From: VMDJ01 sp965659945 | GTDB taxonomy: Bacteria > Pseudomonadota > Gammaproteobacteria > Chromatiales > Chromatiaceae | Direction: 5' to 3' | Length of the DNA: 64,000 bases | Assembly: GCA_965659945.1 (NCBI GenBank) | Contig: CBFHYJ010000002.1 | Coordinates: forward strand, 1-64,000 | In this document: in pieces, positions 18,668 through 26,627 of the stretch | Layout of the letters: every line of letters starts with the position of its first letter | How positions within the stretch are numbered: the stretch's first letter is position 1 | The notes under the pieces: model-generated | Databases searched by the model: none | What the model was told of the DNA's origin: nothing | The model's input: the letters and a program-made list of their open reading frames with translations, nothing else | Made by a program: the position numbers and the translations under genes

Positions 18668-19156
18668 ATGAAGATTCAAGATAAAACAGTCGTTGCCTGT
18701 AACTTCAAACTCTACGATCAGGATAACAACCTGGTTGATTCGTCAGATAACGAAGGTCCTTTGATGTACCTGCATGGCATGGGTGAGTTGCTACCGGGCT
18801 TAGAGGTTGCGCTAAGCGGCCACCAAGTTGGTGATAAATTTGAAGTGCCACTCAGTGCGGACGATGCCTTTGGTGATGTTGATGAGCGTTTGATTGATGT
18901 GGTACCTCGCAGTAGTTTTCCTGGTATCGACGTTATTGAAGTGGGTATGCGCTTTGAGACCGAGATGGAAGATGGATCAGTGGTGCTGGTTCGAGTGATC
19001 GATGTGGACGATAAAACCGTTACCGTTGATGGTAACCATGAGTTAGCTGGGCGGGATGTTCGTTTTGATCTTGAAGTGATCGAAGTGCGCCAAGCAACAG
19101 AAACTGAGTTACAGCATGGCCATGCGCACGGTGCTGATGGCCACTGTCACGGCTAA
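18668..19156 (+). CDS. slyD: FKBP-type prolyl isomerase / chaperone SlyD
   Basis: This 162-residue SlyD has the split FKBP domain interrupted by the insert-in-flap chaperone domain (about residues 70-130; EVPLSADDAFGDVDERL). It has a short histidine-rich tail (HGHAHGADGHCHG) that can bind nickel. In E. coli SlyD supplies nickel for hydrogenase maturation and acts as a folding helper. The tail is much shorter than in E. coli SlyD. It follows nadC by 18 bases, with AGAGGA as ribosome site. Confidence 0.92.
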   Translation: MKIQDKTVVACNFKLYDQDNNLVDSSDNEGPLMYLHGMGELLPGLEVALSGHQVGDKFEVPLSADDAFGDVDERLIDVVPRSSFPGIDVIEVGMRFETEMEDGSVVLVRVIDVDDKTVTVDGNHELAGRDVRFDLEVIEVRQATETELQHGHAHGADGHCHG

Positions 19157-19159
19157 GCT

Positions 19160-19525
19160 TTAAGCAAAGCGTTTTTCTAAGTAGGCGATGATGTCGTTGG
19201 ATTCATACATCCAGCGTGCTTCGCCATCTTCTTCAATCAGTAAGCAAGGTACTTTGATCTGACCGCCTTCTTTCTCTAAACGTTCACGATGTGCTAAATC
19301 GCTCATCGCATTACGCTTCTCAATGTTAAGGCCTAAGCGATGCATCGCGCGTTTAGTTTTTATGCAAAAAGGACATAGCGGGAATTGATAGAGCGCCATG
19401 TTGGCTGTGGCTTTATCTGCAGCCAGTTGTGCGTCCGTTGAGCGTTTCATCGATGCGGGTCGAGTGACGCGATCCCCTAGCCAAATTAAGCCACCGAGTG
19501 CATTACGAATCAGTTTTAACAGCAT
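19160..19525 (-). CDS. Glutaredoxin-domain protein with CPFC motif
   Basis: The glutaredoxin / GST N-terminal-like domain (about residues 43-121) carries Cys51 and Cys54 in PLCPFCIKT and the cis-proline region IKVPCLLIE. An N-terminal extension of about 40 residues (MLLKLIRNALGGLIWLGDRV then basic residues) is hydrophobic or amphipathic and may attach the protein to the membrane; this is inference. It overlaps bolA by one base. The dithiol site suggests disulfide reduction rather than Fe-S transfer by a CGFS glutaredoxin. Confidence 0.83.
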   Translation of the reverse strand: MLLKLIRNALGGLIWLGDRVTRPASMKRSTDAQLAADKATANMALYQFPLCPFCIKTKRAMHRLGLNIEKRNAMSDLAHRERLEKEGGQIKVPCLLIEEDGEARWMYESNDIIAYLEKRFA

Positions 19526-19836
19526 TACTTATCTCCGCCTAAACAGGGTGGTGAGTCAGGGGATTGGCCGCCTTTGGCGAACCACTCTTCAGGAGTCATT
19601 GTGTGTAAAGCGAGAGCATGGATGCTGGCGCGAATTTCGCCGTCCAGAGATGTGTTCACTGCGCGATGACGCTTGATTAGCGTGAGGCCATCAAACTTGT
19701 CGGTGACTAACGTCACTTTAAAGTGTGATTGGGCATCTTCCGGTACATTATGGGTGTGGCTCTCATCAACCACCTCAAGATGAAGTGGTGAGAAATCTTT
19801 CTCAAGGGCTTGGGTGATTTTGTCTTGTGTACGCAT
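19525..19836 (-). CDS. BolA family protein
   Basis: This 103-residue protein has the BolA fold. The signature VDESHTHNVPEDAQSHFKVTLV and the helix RHRAVNTSLDGEI, with ALHTMTPEEW, are clear when read in parts. BolA proteins bind Fe-S clusters with glutaredoxins and can affect cell shape genes. The histidine within VDESHTHN is a typical ligand. The downstream glutaredoxin gene overlaps the stop, a pairing seen often in genomes, though the partner is usually the CGFS type. Confidence 0.9.
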   Translation of the reverse strand: MRTQDKITQALEKDFSPLHLEVVDESHTHNVPEDAQSHFKVTLVTDKFDGLTLIKRHRAVNTSLDGEIRASIHALALHTMTPEEWFAKGGQSPDSPPCLGGDK

Positions 19837-19914
19837 GCTCTAAAGCTCGACTATCAATTATGCTGCGCATTTTTAGTGACTTGCGTGATGAAATCAACCA
19901 AGTCGGAGTGCGGT

Positions 19915-20871
19915 TTACATGCCGCCCCAGAATTCCGAATCTCGAGAAAGGAATTCATTATGTGGGATGTAATGCGAACCATCACATGAGAAGTTCAAAC
20001 CAATAATCCCGTTAAAGATATTGATCGAGCCTGCGCGGAGATAAATCGTATCGTCAGCCGTTCTCAAGTGCACAAACGTCTCGAGAATGGGACGAATATC
20101 TTTTTTCGGCACCACCGCGTTATCAGGATATTTATGATGCGGAAACGCTAAACAGATATCCGGATCGATTAGGTCATCGTATTCAACAACTTGATAACGG
20201 TATGGGTCAGCCATCGTCCAGAAAGTAGCTCGGCTACTTGAGAAGTGCAGCTTCAAGTGGAAAACGCCATTCTCCAAGATTAGCTCACGCATCACTGGCA
20301 AAATAGTTTCGATCTGTTCGTCTAAGCGACTCTTGATGCGAGTTTGCTCAAATACCTGACTGCGAATCGATGGGTCGCCTTTGATTTGGCGCCAACGAGA
20401 AGGGTCGGTGTAGATATCTTTGGTAATCGGTAGCTTTCGTAAGTCGAAGTCGGCGCCGACATACCCCACCACTTCTTCACCAATGAAAATCTTTTCGATA
20501 GCGGTCACTGAAGGGCGGTTTGCGCGAATACTGATATAGGCCTCGGATAGGGTCATATCATGATCATCATTGATGCCAATGAAGTAAGGTCGCGCTGAGC
20601 GGTCAACGCCGAACTTATCTTCGATCAGTCCGTTATGACTGGCATTGGAAGTAAGCTGTTTACCATCCAGATCCAGAATGTAAAGAAAGGTGACGTAAGG
20701 CACCTTGGCCATCGAATCCATAAGGCGATCTTCGACGGCTTCACGATCACCCCATACGCTTGCGATGCGACGCGCAGTACGTTGCATTGGGTCGTATAAA
20801 AGATTTTGTAGATGAGCGCGTTGTTGTTGAACGCGTTGCTGTAAGGGCGAAATGGTGGGTTCAGTGCTCAT
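19915..20871 (-). CDS. Soluble PDC/Cache-type sensor domain protein
   Basis: This 318-residue protein has no signal peptide or membrane helix. The N-terminal part resembles a PDC (Cache-like) ligand-binding fold: VTFLYILDLDGKQLTSNAS, RSARPYFIGI, LSEAYISIRANRPSVTAIEK and VGYVGADFDLRKLP. The C-terminal half (IDPDICLAFPHHKYPDN; FVHLRTADDTIYLRAG) matches no output module I know. PDC domains are normally extracellular parts of receptors, so a free cytoplasmic form without kinase, cyclase or HAMP is unusual. I chose ATG 20871 over a TTG two codons earlier. DUF1820 lies 12 bases upstream. Confidence 0.65.
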   Translation of the reverse strand: MSTEPTISPLQQRVQQQRAHLQNLLYDPMQRTARRIASVWGDREAVEDRLMDSMAKVPYVTFLYILDLDGKQLTSNASHNGLIEDKFGVDRSARPYFIGINDDHDMTLSEAYISIRANRPSVTAIEKIFIGEEVVGYVGADFDLRKLPITKDIYTDPSRWRQIKGDPSIRSQVFEQTRIKSRLDEQIETILPVMRELILENGVFHLKLHFSSSRATFWTMADPYRYQVVEYDDLIDPDICLAFPHHKYPDNAVVPKKDIRPILETFVHLRTADDTIYLRAGSINIFNGIIGLNFSCDGSHYIPHNEFLSRDSEFWGGM

Positions 20872-20883
20872 GTGCAAATTCTC

Positions 20884-21207
20884 TTATTCGCCTGTTGCGC
20901 CTCCGGGTACCCCGGGGAACGGCATCACATTACTGGGTGCGCCATTTGAATCGATGATCTTGTTAGCCCCACGCTTGCTGACCTCATCAATACGGATGAC
21001 AGCGTGCATTGGCACATAGATCACATCAACGTTAGCGAATTCGTTTTTTAGTTTTTCTTCTGAGGGGTCAATGACGACGGATGTGTGTTCGTCGAAGAGA
21101 AAATCGGCGATTTCAAGAAAGCCCCATAAGTCGCTTTGGCCTACACTCTCAGCATGCAGCTGGTAGACCTTGCCGTTGTTATGGAATGAAACGCGATAAA
21201 TTCTCAT
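20884..21207 (-). CDS. DUF1820 family protein
   Basis: This 107-residue soluble protein begins MRIYRVSFHNNGKVYQLHAE. It contains DPSEEKLKNEFANVD and YVPMHAVIRIDEV, which I recognise as the DUF1820 family found across Gammaproteobacteria. No function is established. It is the first gene of a two-gene leftward unit with the PDC sensor protein, which may hint at a shared signalling or metabolic job. The C-terminal tail (PSNVMPFPGVPGGATGE) looks disordered. Confidence 0.78.
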   Translation of the reverse strand: MRIYRVSFHNNGKVYQLHAESVGQSDLWGFLEIADFLFDEHTSVVIDPSEEKLKNEFANVDVIYVPMHAVIRIDEVSKRGANKIIDSNGAPSNVMPFPGVPGGATGE

Positions 21208-21311
21208 AGAGTTCGTGTACCTCTGCCAAGATATTACCTGACAGGCGAGTTCAGGACGACAAAAACCTGAGACGCCTGCGCTATCATGCGGGCGTTAGAT
21301 TAGGAGCTGTT

Positions 21312-21746
21312 ATGTCGGTATTTAAGCAATTGGAGTCGCTCGAGACAGGGCAATCGATGGATCTTTCAGAGGTGATTGATCAGATGCCTTGGAATCAGGA
21401 TGGCTTGCTGCCCGCGATCGCTCAGCAATTCGATTCAAAAGAGGTGTTGATGATGGCGTGGATGAATCAAGATGCGCTGCTCGAAACCTTGGAAACCGGC
21501 CGCGTGTGCTATTGGTCGCGCTCACGTCAGCAGTATTGGCGTAAGGGTGAATCATCGGGCCAAGTGCAGGTGCTCATGGAGCTACGACTCGATTGCGATG
21601 GCGATACTATTTTGCTACTCGTCGATCAAACGGGCCCTGCATGTCACACCGGTCGTCGTGATTGTTTTTACAATAAGATCGAGGGTGATCAGGTGATTGT
21701 TGATAAAACACCGATCATGTCGAAAGAAGAGTTGTACGGAAAATAA
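21312..21746 (+). CDS. hisI: Phosphoribosyl-AMP cyclohydrolase (stand-alone HisI)
   Basis: This 144-residue zinc enzyme opens the purine ring of phosphoribosyl-AMP in histidine synthesis. Family motifs are AWMNQDALLETLETG, YWSRSRQQYWRKGESSG, DCDGDTILLLV and ACHTGRRDCFY. It lacks the HisE pyrophosphohydrolase domain fused in E. coli HisIE. It is apart from any other his gene and is followed after one base by gloB. An N-terminal extension of about 25 residues precedes the core. Confidence 0.93.
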   Translation: MSVFKQLESLETGQSMDLSEVIDQMPWNQDGLLPAIAQQFDSKEVLMMAWMNQDALLETLETGRVCYWSRSRQQYWRKGESSGQVQVLMELRLDCDGDTILLLVDQTGPACHTGRRDCFYNKIEGDQVIVDKTPIMSKEELYGK

Positions 21747-21747
21747 G

Positions 21748-22524
21748 ATGTACATCTCCGCTATCCCTGCCTTTGAAGATAACTACATCTGGTTGTTGAG
21801 CACCTCGGCGAATGAGCATTGTGCGGTGGTTGACCCGGGTGATGAAGATCCGGTCATCGAAACACTCGAGTCAAAAGGATTAGCCCTTGATGCGATTTTG
21901 ATTACGCATAAACATGGTGATCATGTGGGCGGAATTGAAGGTCTGAAGCAGCGTTGGCCGAATGCAGTGGTATACGCGCCAGCGAATGAAGCGATTCGAC
22001 TCAAAGAAGTTGCGGTAGCTGAAGGTGATCAGGTTGAGCTAAAAAACTTGGGCGTGACCTTAAGTGTTTTGGATGTGCCAGGTCATACCGAAGGTCATGT
22101 TGCTTATGTGACTGACGGTTCACTTTTCTGTGGCGACACCTTGTTTGCAGGTGGTTGTGGCCGTGTATTTTGCGGCACCTTTGATCAGCTCAGTGCGTCA
22201 TTGCTTAAGCTAGCTAAGTTACCAGAGGAAACCAAAGTTTATTGTGCGCATGAATATACCGAGGCGAATTTAGGGTTTGCCAAATGGGTTGAGCCAAACA
22301 GTGCGGCTCTAGCTGAGCGTCAACAAACCGTTGAAGATAAGCGCGAAGCAGATCAGCCAACTGTGCCATCGGTGCTGAAAGATGAGTTAGCAACCAATCC
22401 CTTTATGCGCACGGAAGAGCCAGTGGTTATCGAAGCTGCTGAACGATGGGCAGGGGAGTTGCTGACCACACCGGCGGCAGTTTTTAGAGCGCTGAGAACC
22501 TGGAAAGATAAAGATTACGACTAA
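21748..22524 (+). CDS. gloB: Hydroxyacylglutathione hydrolase (glyoxalase II)
   Basis: This 258-residue metallo-beta-lactamase-fold enzyme hydrolyses S-lactoylglutathione to lactate and glutathione. Metal ligands are visible as His54, His56, Asp58 and His59 (THKHGDHVGG), the histidine of GHTEGHV, the aspartate of FCGDTLFAGGCGR, and HEYTEANL. The C-terminal domain contains NPFMRTEEP, typical of GloB. The ATG at 21748 matches MYISAIPAFEDNYIWLL and follows the hisI stop by one base. Confidence 0.95.
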   Translation: MYISAIPAFEDNYIWLLSTSANEHCAVVDPGDEDPVIETLESKGLALDAILITHKHGDHVGGIEGLKQRWPNAVVYAPANEAIRLKEVAVAEGDQVELKNLGVTLSVLDVPGHTEGHVAYVTDGSLFCGDTLFAGGCGRVFCGTFDQLSASLLKLAKLPEETKVYCAHEYTEANLGFAKWVEPNSAALAERQQTVEDKREADQPTVPSVLKDELATNPFMRTEEPVVIEAAERWAGELLTTPAAVFRALRTWKDKDYD

Positions 22525-22526
22525 CT

Positions 22527-22557
22527 AAAAAAGCCCGCTTAAGCGGGCTTTGTTTTT
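22527..22557. terminator. Bidirectional terminator between gloB and aroG
   Basis: AAAAGCCCGC and GCGGGCTTT pair around TTAA, flanked by an A-run on the left and TGTTTTT on the right. It serves convergent gloB and aroG; its right edge touches the aroG stop codon. Confidence 0.9.
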
Positions 22558-23608
22558 ATGCTTCGCGGCGTTCGCGTACTGCGGCGGCGAGCTGTTCTAG
22601 CACCGGCACGCTATCATCCCAGTTAATACAGGCATCGGTGATGCTCTGACCATATACAAGATCGCGACCTTCAATGAGATCTTGGCGACCTGCAACCAGA
22701 TGCGATTCAATCATCACGCCGGTGATGTTGTGATTGCCACGACGAATCTGACTAGCAACATCACGCGCAACTTCAATCTGCTTTTCGTGTTGCTTGCGGC
22801 TGTTAGCATGACTGAAGTCGATCATCAGATTAGGACGTAAGCCTGCACTTTCCATTTCGTTAGCAGCTTCCGCAACTGATTCTTGGTCATAGTTAGGGCG
22901 TGATCCACCACGCAAGATAATGTGGGTATCTTCGTTACCGGTGGTGTTGAAGATAGCTGAACGGCCTTCTTTAGTGAGTGACATAAAGACGTGAGGACGT
23001 TCTGCTGCACGCATGGCATCAACAGCGATACGCATGGTGCCATCAGTGCCGTTTTTGAAACCAACCGGGCAAGACAAACCAGATGACAACTCACGGTGAC
23101 CTTGGCTCTCAGTGGTGCGTGCACCAATCGCGCCCCAGCTGATCAAGTCAGCAACATATTGTGGGCTAATTAAATCTAGGAACTCAGTACCTGCAGGTAA
23201 ACCCATATCGTTTACATCCAGCAGTAACTTACGCGCACGTTTGAGGCCTTCGTTTATGTCGAAGGTCTCGTTGAGATGTGGATCATTGATCATGCCTTTC
23301 CAGCCAACGGTAGTCCGTGGCTTTTCAAAGTAGACGCGCATCACGATTTCAAGATCGTCTTTCAGTTGCTCGCGGACTACATTGAGCTTTTCAGCATATT
23401 CAATCGCAGATTTTGGATCGTGCACCGAGCAAGGGCCAATGATCACGAGCAAGCGATCATCCTTGCCATGCAGGATGTTATGGATCGCGGTGCGAGAGTT
23501 AGCAACGGTGGTTGCAGCTGATTCACTGATCGGAAATTGATTGTGAATCGCAGCGGGTGATTCCACCTCGGTAACGTGATTTATGCGTAAGTCGTCTGTT
23601 TGTGGCAT
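22556..23608 (-). CDS. aroG: 3-deoxy-7-phosphoheptulonate (DAHP) synthase, class I
   Basis: This 350-residue enzyme condenses PEP and erythrose 4-phosphate to start aromatic amino acid synthesis. The class I (AroFGH) hallmarks are present: IIGPCSVHDPKSAIEYA, FEKPRTTVGWKGMINDP, SWGAIGARTTESQGHREL and ILRGG. The length equals E. coli AroG (350). The particular aromatic amino acid that inhibits it cannot be told with confidence. It is a single-gene unit ending in the terminator shared with gloB. Confidence 0.94.
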   Translation of the reverse strand: MPQTDDLRINHVTEVESPAAIHNQFPISESAATTVANSRTAIHNILHGKDDRLLVIIGPCSVHDPKSAIEYAEKLNVVREQLKDDLEIVMRVYFEKPRTTVGWKGMINDPHLNETFDINEGLKRARKLLLDVNDMGLPAGTEFLDLISPQYVADLISWGAIGARTTESQGHRELSSGLSCPVGFKNGTDGTMRIAVDAMRAAERPHVFMSLTKEGRSAIFNTTGNEDTHIILRGGSRPNYDQESVAEAANEMESAGLRPNLMIDFSHANSRKQHEKQIEVARDVASQIRRGNHNITGVMIESHLVAGRQDLIEGRDLVYGQSITDACINWDDSVPVLEQLAAAVRERREA

Positions 23609-23665
23609 GTCGTTATTCCTAATCGATGCGGCATTATAACGAGGAAGGTGCTGATTCGCTGTGTT

Positions 23666-24637
23666 CTAGGAGGCATTCGACCGATATTTTGCGCGGCGGA
23701 TGAGCCAAACGGCCAGACCTTGCGAATTCAAATCGATATCGCCCTTAAAAATCTTTAGCGCGGTATCACGATCGATACCGCAATGTGCAACAGCACCATC
23801 GACGAGTTCATGCTCGACCGCTTTGGCGAGTCTTTCGGCACGGCCTTCGGTGTCATTGGCTTCTTCATCGAGTGCGATCTGTGCATGGCGATTAATACTG
23901 CCACGTAGGCCATCTACCCATTTCTCAGGATTTGGGTAAAGCCCGTAGTGGGTCAGGCAAACCGCTGAAGGCTTAAGCGTCATCATTCGATCGAGACTGT
24001 CCATCCAAGCTTCGGGATCAAAAGCGACCGGTGAGCTGGTGCAAGTGATGTAAGGATTCTCTTCACCAAATTCACGATAGCCCAAGCCAAAGGTGTCACC
24101 GGTGAACAAATACTGGCTTGCCGAATCAAATACACAGCAATGATGATTCGCATGGCCGGGCGTATGGATGATGGTTAGTGTGCGTTTACCTAATGGAAGT
24201 GTGCGACCTTCTTCGGCTGCCTCGCAGCGTGAGGCCTCAATCGGAATTAACTCACCGTAGTCTGTAGCAAAAGACTCTTCGCCATACACTGCTGTGGCAC
24301 CAGCTTGTAGCTTGCTTGGGTCCACCATGTGTGGGTGACCCTTTGGGTGCGTGACTAGGGTGGCATTTGGGCAAACCTTCATAAGTTGGCCTGCACCGCC
24401 GGCATGGTCGAGATGTACGTGTGTTGGAATTACCCAGCGAACTTGCTGAGGCGTGCCGCCAGCGGCTTCGAGTGTTTGTAGAATTTGTGGCTGACTGTGT
24501 TGTGTGCCGCAGTCGACCATGGCGAACTCATCACCATCTTGGATCAAGTAACAGGCGCCCAGATGGTCGCGATACAACTTGATGTCGATAAGATGGGTGC
24601 CATGGCCCAAATCTTGGTGATCTGTTGGAAATGTCAT
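23666..24637 (-). CDS. MBL-fold metallohydrolase
   Basis: This 323-residue protein has the metallo-beta-lactamase core THVHLDH (His73, His75, Asp77, His78), the GHANHHCCV histidine, FTGDTFGLGYREFG and LTHYGLYP. A helical C-terminal region of about 80 residues follows (ending LAVWLIRRAKYRSN). This architecture is common in proteobacteria, with possible thioesterase or lactonase-like activity; the substrate is unknown. The start at 24637, with AGGATAA upstream, removes nine codons of open frame. It lies downstream of the SRPBCC and phosphatase genes, past a probable terminator. Confidence 0.8.
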   Translation of the reverse strand: MTFPTDHQDLGHGTHLIDIKLYRDHLGACYLIQDGDEFAMVDCGTQHSQPQILQTLEAAGGTPQQVRWVIPTHVHLDHAGGAGQLMKVCPNATLVTHPKGHPHMVDPSKLQAGATAVYGEESFATDYGELIPIEASRCEAAEEGRTLPLGKRTLTIIHTPGHANHHCCVFDSASQYLFTGDTFGLGYREFGEENPYITCTSSPVAFDPEAWMDSLDRMMTLKPSAVCLTHYGLYPNPEKWVDGLRGSINRHAQIALDEEANDTEGRAERLAKAVEHELVDGAVAHCGIDRDTALKIFKGDIDLNSQGLAVWLIRRAKYRSNAS

Positions 24638-24687
24638 TGTTATTATCCTAAGCGCTGAAAGCACACTGTAATCGGGTTAAGCGCGAT

Positions 24688-24720
24688 CAAAAAATCAAAC
24701 CTTTTAATGACTTAAAGGTT
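24688..24720 (-). terminator. Probable terminator after the SRPBCC gene
   Basis: On the minus strand AACCTTT and AAAGGTT form a seven-pair stem that includes the last codons and stop of the SRPBCC gene, followed by TGATTTTTT. The stem is AT-rich, so efficiency may be low. Confidence 0.5.
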
Positions 24721-25254
24721 CTCGGCGCGTTGTTTCAAAGTTTCTAGGCCGCGTTCATAATTTTTTCCGATCATATCGTCGAGAAACAGACCCACATAGC
24801 GACTGAATAGATCCCAGCCAAATTGTGTCTCGAAGGTCCAAATGACCTCATTTGACTGATTCAGTGAAGGCTCAAGTTCGAAGGTCATCATGCCAGATTG
24901 TTTGTCGCTGAAAACCATACGCATGCCGACTCGACGATTGGGTGTTGCGTCAGTCACTTCGATATAACCGGTGGTGATTTCATCGCCTTGAACTATCTGC
25001 CAGCGTTGAGTAGCACCTTTACCAGATGCAGGGCCTTCGTAGGTGTAGGTGACATTCTTCGCTAAGTTTGCCCAAGGTGACCATGCTTGGAATTGTTTGA
25101 GATCGGCGATCTGCGAGTAGATGGTTTCAGCAGGGGCCTGGATGCTTGCTTGACGGCTAACGCGAACTGAATCAGGTAAGAAAATTCCAACCCCGATCAA
25201 GATCACCAATAAGGTCAGCAAAAAGACAAACAGTAAGCGGGCGAAAGACATCAT
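24712..25254 (-). CDS. SRPBCC (START-like) family protein with N-terminal membrane anchor
   Basis: This 180-residue protein has one N-terminal helix (LLFVFLLTLLVILIGVGIFL) and then a START/polyketide-cyclase-like domain beginning VSRQASIQAPAETIYSQI. This fold makes a hydrophobic ligand pocket; the ligand is unknown. The likely start (ATGATG) overlaps the stop of the upstream phosphatase gene, so the two are coupled. Topology suggests a membrane-tethered domain facing the periplasm, by inference. Confidence 0.75.
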   Translation of the reverse strand: MMSFARLLFVFLLTLLVILIGVGIFLPDSVRVSRQASIQAPAETIYSQIADLKQFQAWSPWANLAKNVTYTYEGPASGKGATQRWQIVQGDEITTGYIEVTDATPNRRVGMRMVFSDKQSGMMTFELEPSLNQSNEVIWTFETQFGWDLFSRYVGLFLDDMIGKNYERGLETLKQRAENL

Positions 25255-25856
25255 GGTAAGGGTCCGTGGGGTAAGCAGTTGAAGTGAACGAGTTTGCGCA
25301 GCTTATCAGTCACTGCAAAACGTGTGATCGAGGCATTGGTGACGTCTGCGCGATACCAGCTGATTGCCGGCGCTTGAGTGACATGGCCAAACGTGGCGCG
25401 GATAACACCGGCGTGTGCGACCACGAGAAGATGTTCATCAGGGTAGTTTTTACAGAGCTGATCGAAAACATTAGCGCAACGTTGGCCAAACTGATCGAGA
25501 GGCTCTGCGCCTTCGGGTCGCTGATTGACGGGGTCAGCATAAAAAGCATGAAACTCATCTGCACGACTGGCTAAGAGTGTTTGTTTGGTTTTACCTTCCC
25601 AGCTGCCAAACCCCACTTCGCGAAGGTCATCTTCAATATGTACCGGTAGCTGATACTGTTCGCCGAGCCAATCGGCAAAGGCATGGCATCGGCTCAAGGG
25701 GGAGCTAATGATGCGCGTCCAAGGAATCTCCCCTTGGGTGCTATGTTGCATCTGCGTCCAGCCTTTTTCGCTCAGTGGGTCATCAATCGTATTGCCGCGA
25801 TAACGACTGCCGCCAATGGGCTCGCCATGACGAAGGTAATCAATCAGTAAGGACAT
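25251..25856 (-). CDS. Histidine phosphatase family protein (CobC-like)
   Basis: This 201-residue protein has the phosphoglycerate-mutase-like fold. The phosphohistidine is His10 in YLRHGEPIGG; other sites are SSPLSRCHAFADWL, EVGFGSWEGKT and VVAHAGVIR. It resembles alpha-ribazole phosphatase (CobC) of cobalamin assembly, but no other cobalamin genes lie nearby. The substrate is therefore open, since the family is broad. It heads a short leftward unit with the SRPBCC gene. Confidence 0.8.
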   Translation of the reverse strand: MSLLIDYLRHGEPIGGSRYRGNTIDDPLSEKGWTQMQHSTQGEIPWTRIISSPLSRCHAFADWLGEQYQLPVHIEDDLREVGFGSWEGKTKQTLLASRADEFHAFYADPVNQRPEGAEPLDQFGQRCANVFDQLCKNYPDEHLLVVAHAGVIRATFGHVTQAPAISWYRADVTNASITRFAVTDKLRKLVHFNCLPHGPLP

Positions 25857-25924
25857 TAGGGATCTCTCGACTTTGCTTCACTTTACCACTGCATGGCGTG
25901 GCATATCGGTGCACTAGACAGGGT

Positions 25925-25953
25925 TTGCTGGCCTCTGTGGATTTACTGATACT
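25925..25953 (+). promoter_or_regulatory. Possible promoter directly at the 25962 gene
   Basis: TTGCTG and GATACT are separated by 17 bases. The expected start point (25960-25962) coincides with the ATG of the downstream gene. If real, the transcript would be nearly leaderless, and there is indeed no convincing ribosome site. Confidence 0.4.
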
Positions 25954-25961
25954 CTAGAGCA

Positions 25962-26624
25962 ATGAATCGATTGTTCGCTTTTTCACTGATGCTGTGCGCT
26001 CCCGCAACATGGGCGGCTGAGTCATGGGAACTAAATATTCACGGGCATCATCGTTACGTCTTTGGCGATGTGATTCTGCAAGGATATGTGCAGCTGCCTT
26101 GGGAGGTCTCGGTTAGCTTTACCGTGGATCAAGGACAGTTTGTGGCTGGCTCTGGGCTTGCGCAATGGAAAGGGGGTGCGACCAAAGGCAGTCATCCACC
26201 TCAGTGGTTTAATTGCGAGCTTTTAGAGGGTAGTTATCTTGATCCCAATCTAAAGCTTCTCGAGATGCCGCGGGTACGCTTTAGCCGTTTCCCAATCGCT
26301 GGAACCATCGAGCAGGGCCAATTAACGATTCGTCCGGGATATGAAGTGCCAGGTAACTACTTAGCGATTCGTTATGGATGTGAAACGCTTGATCCGGGTG
26401 CGGTTGAGTGGTTCTTATTTGCTAGCCGAAGTAAGAATGAAGAGGGTAAGCGCCAAGATGCTGAGACTAATGAGCAAGGTGATTACCGGTCGGCAGTCAT
26501 TCGTGAGGTGAAAGTGCTACCGCCGAATGATGTAGTGAGTATGCCGCTACAAGACGGGTGGTCGTTTCAGCAAGGCCATCAGGAAGCTGATTATTTTGCG
26601 ACCTATCAGCTTAAGCGCCGATGA
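25962..26624 (+). CDS. Hypothetical secreted protein
   Basis: This 220-residue protein starts with a cleavable signal peptide (MNRLFAFSLMLCAPATWAAE, cleavage after residue 18 or 19). The mature part is rich in beta-forming and aromatic residues (WELNIHGHHRYVFGDVI; PPQWFNCELLEGSYLDPN) and has two cysteines, in FNCELL and RYGCETL, that could form a disulfide in the periplasm. I do not recognise the family. It is a single rightward gene whose stop lies three bases from the convergent FAD oxidoreductase stop. Amino acid pattern and codon use look like a real gene. Confidence 0.7.
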   Translation: MNRLFAFSLMLCAPATWAAESWELNIHGHHRYVFGDVILQGYVQLPWEVSVSFTVDQGQFVAGSGLAQWKGGATKGSHPPQWFNCELLEGSYLDPNLKLLEMPRVRFSRFPIAGTIEQGQLTIRPGYEVPGNYLAIRYGCETLDPGAVEWFLFASRSKNEEGKRQDAETNEQGDYRSAVIREVKVLPPNDVVSMPLQDGWSFQQGHQEADYFATYQLKRR

Positions 26625-26627
26625 TAT

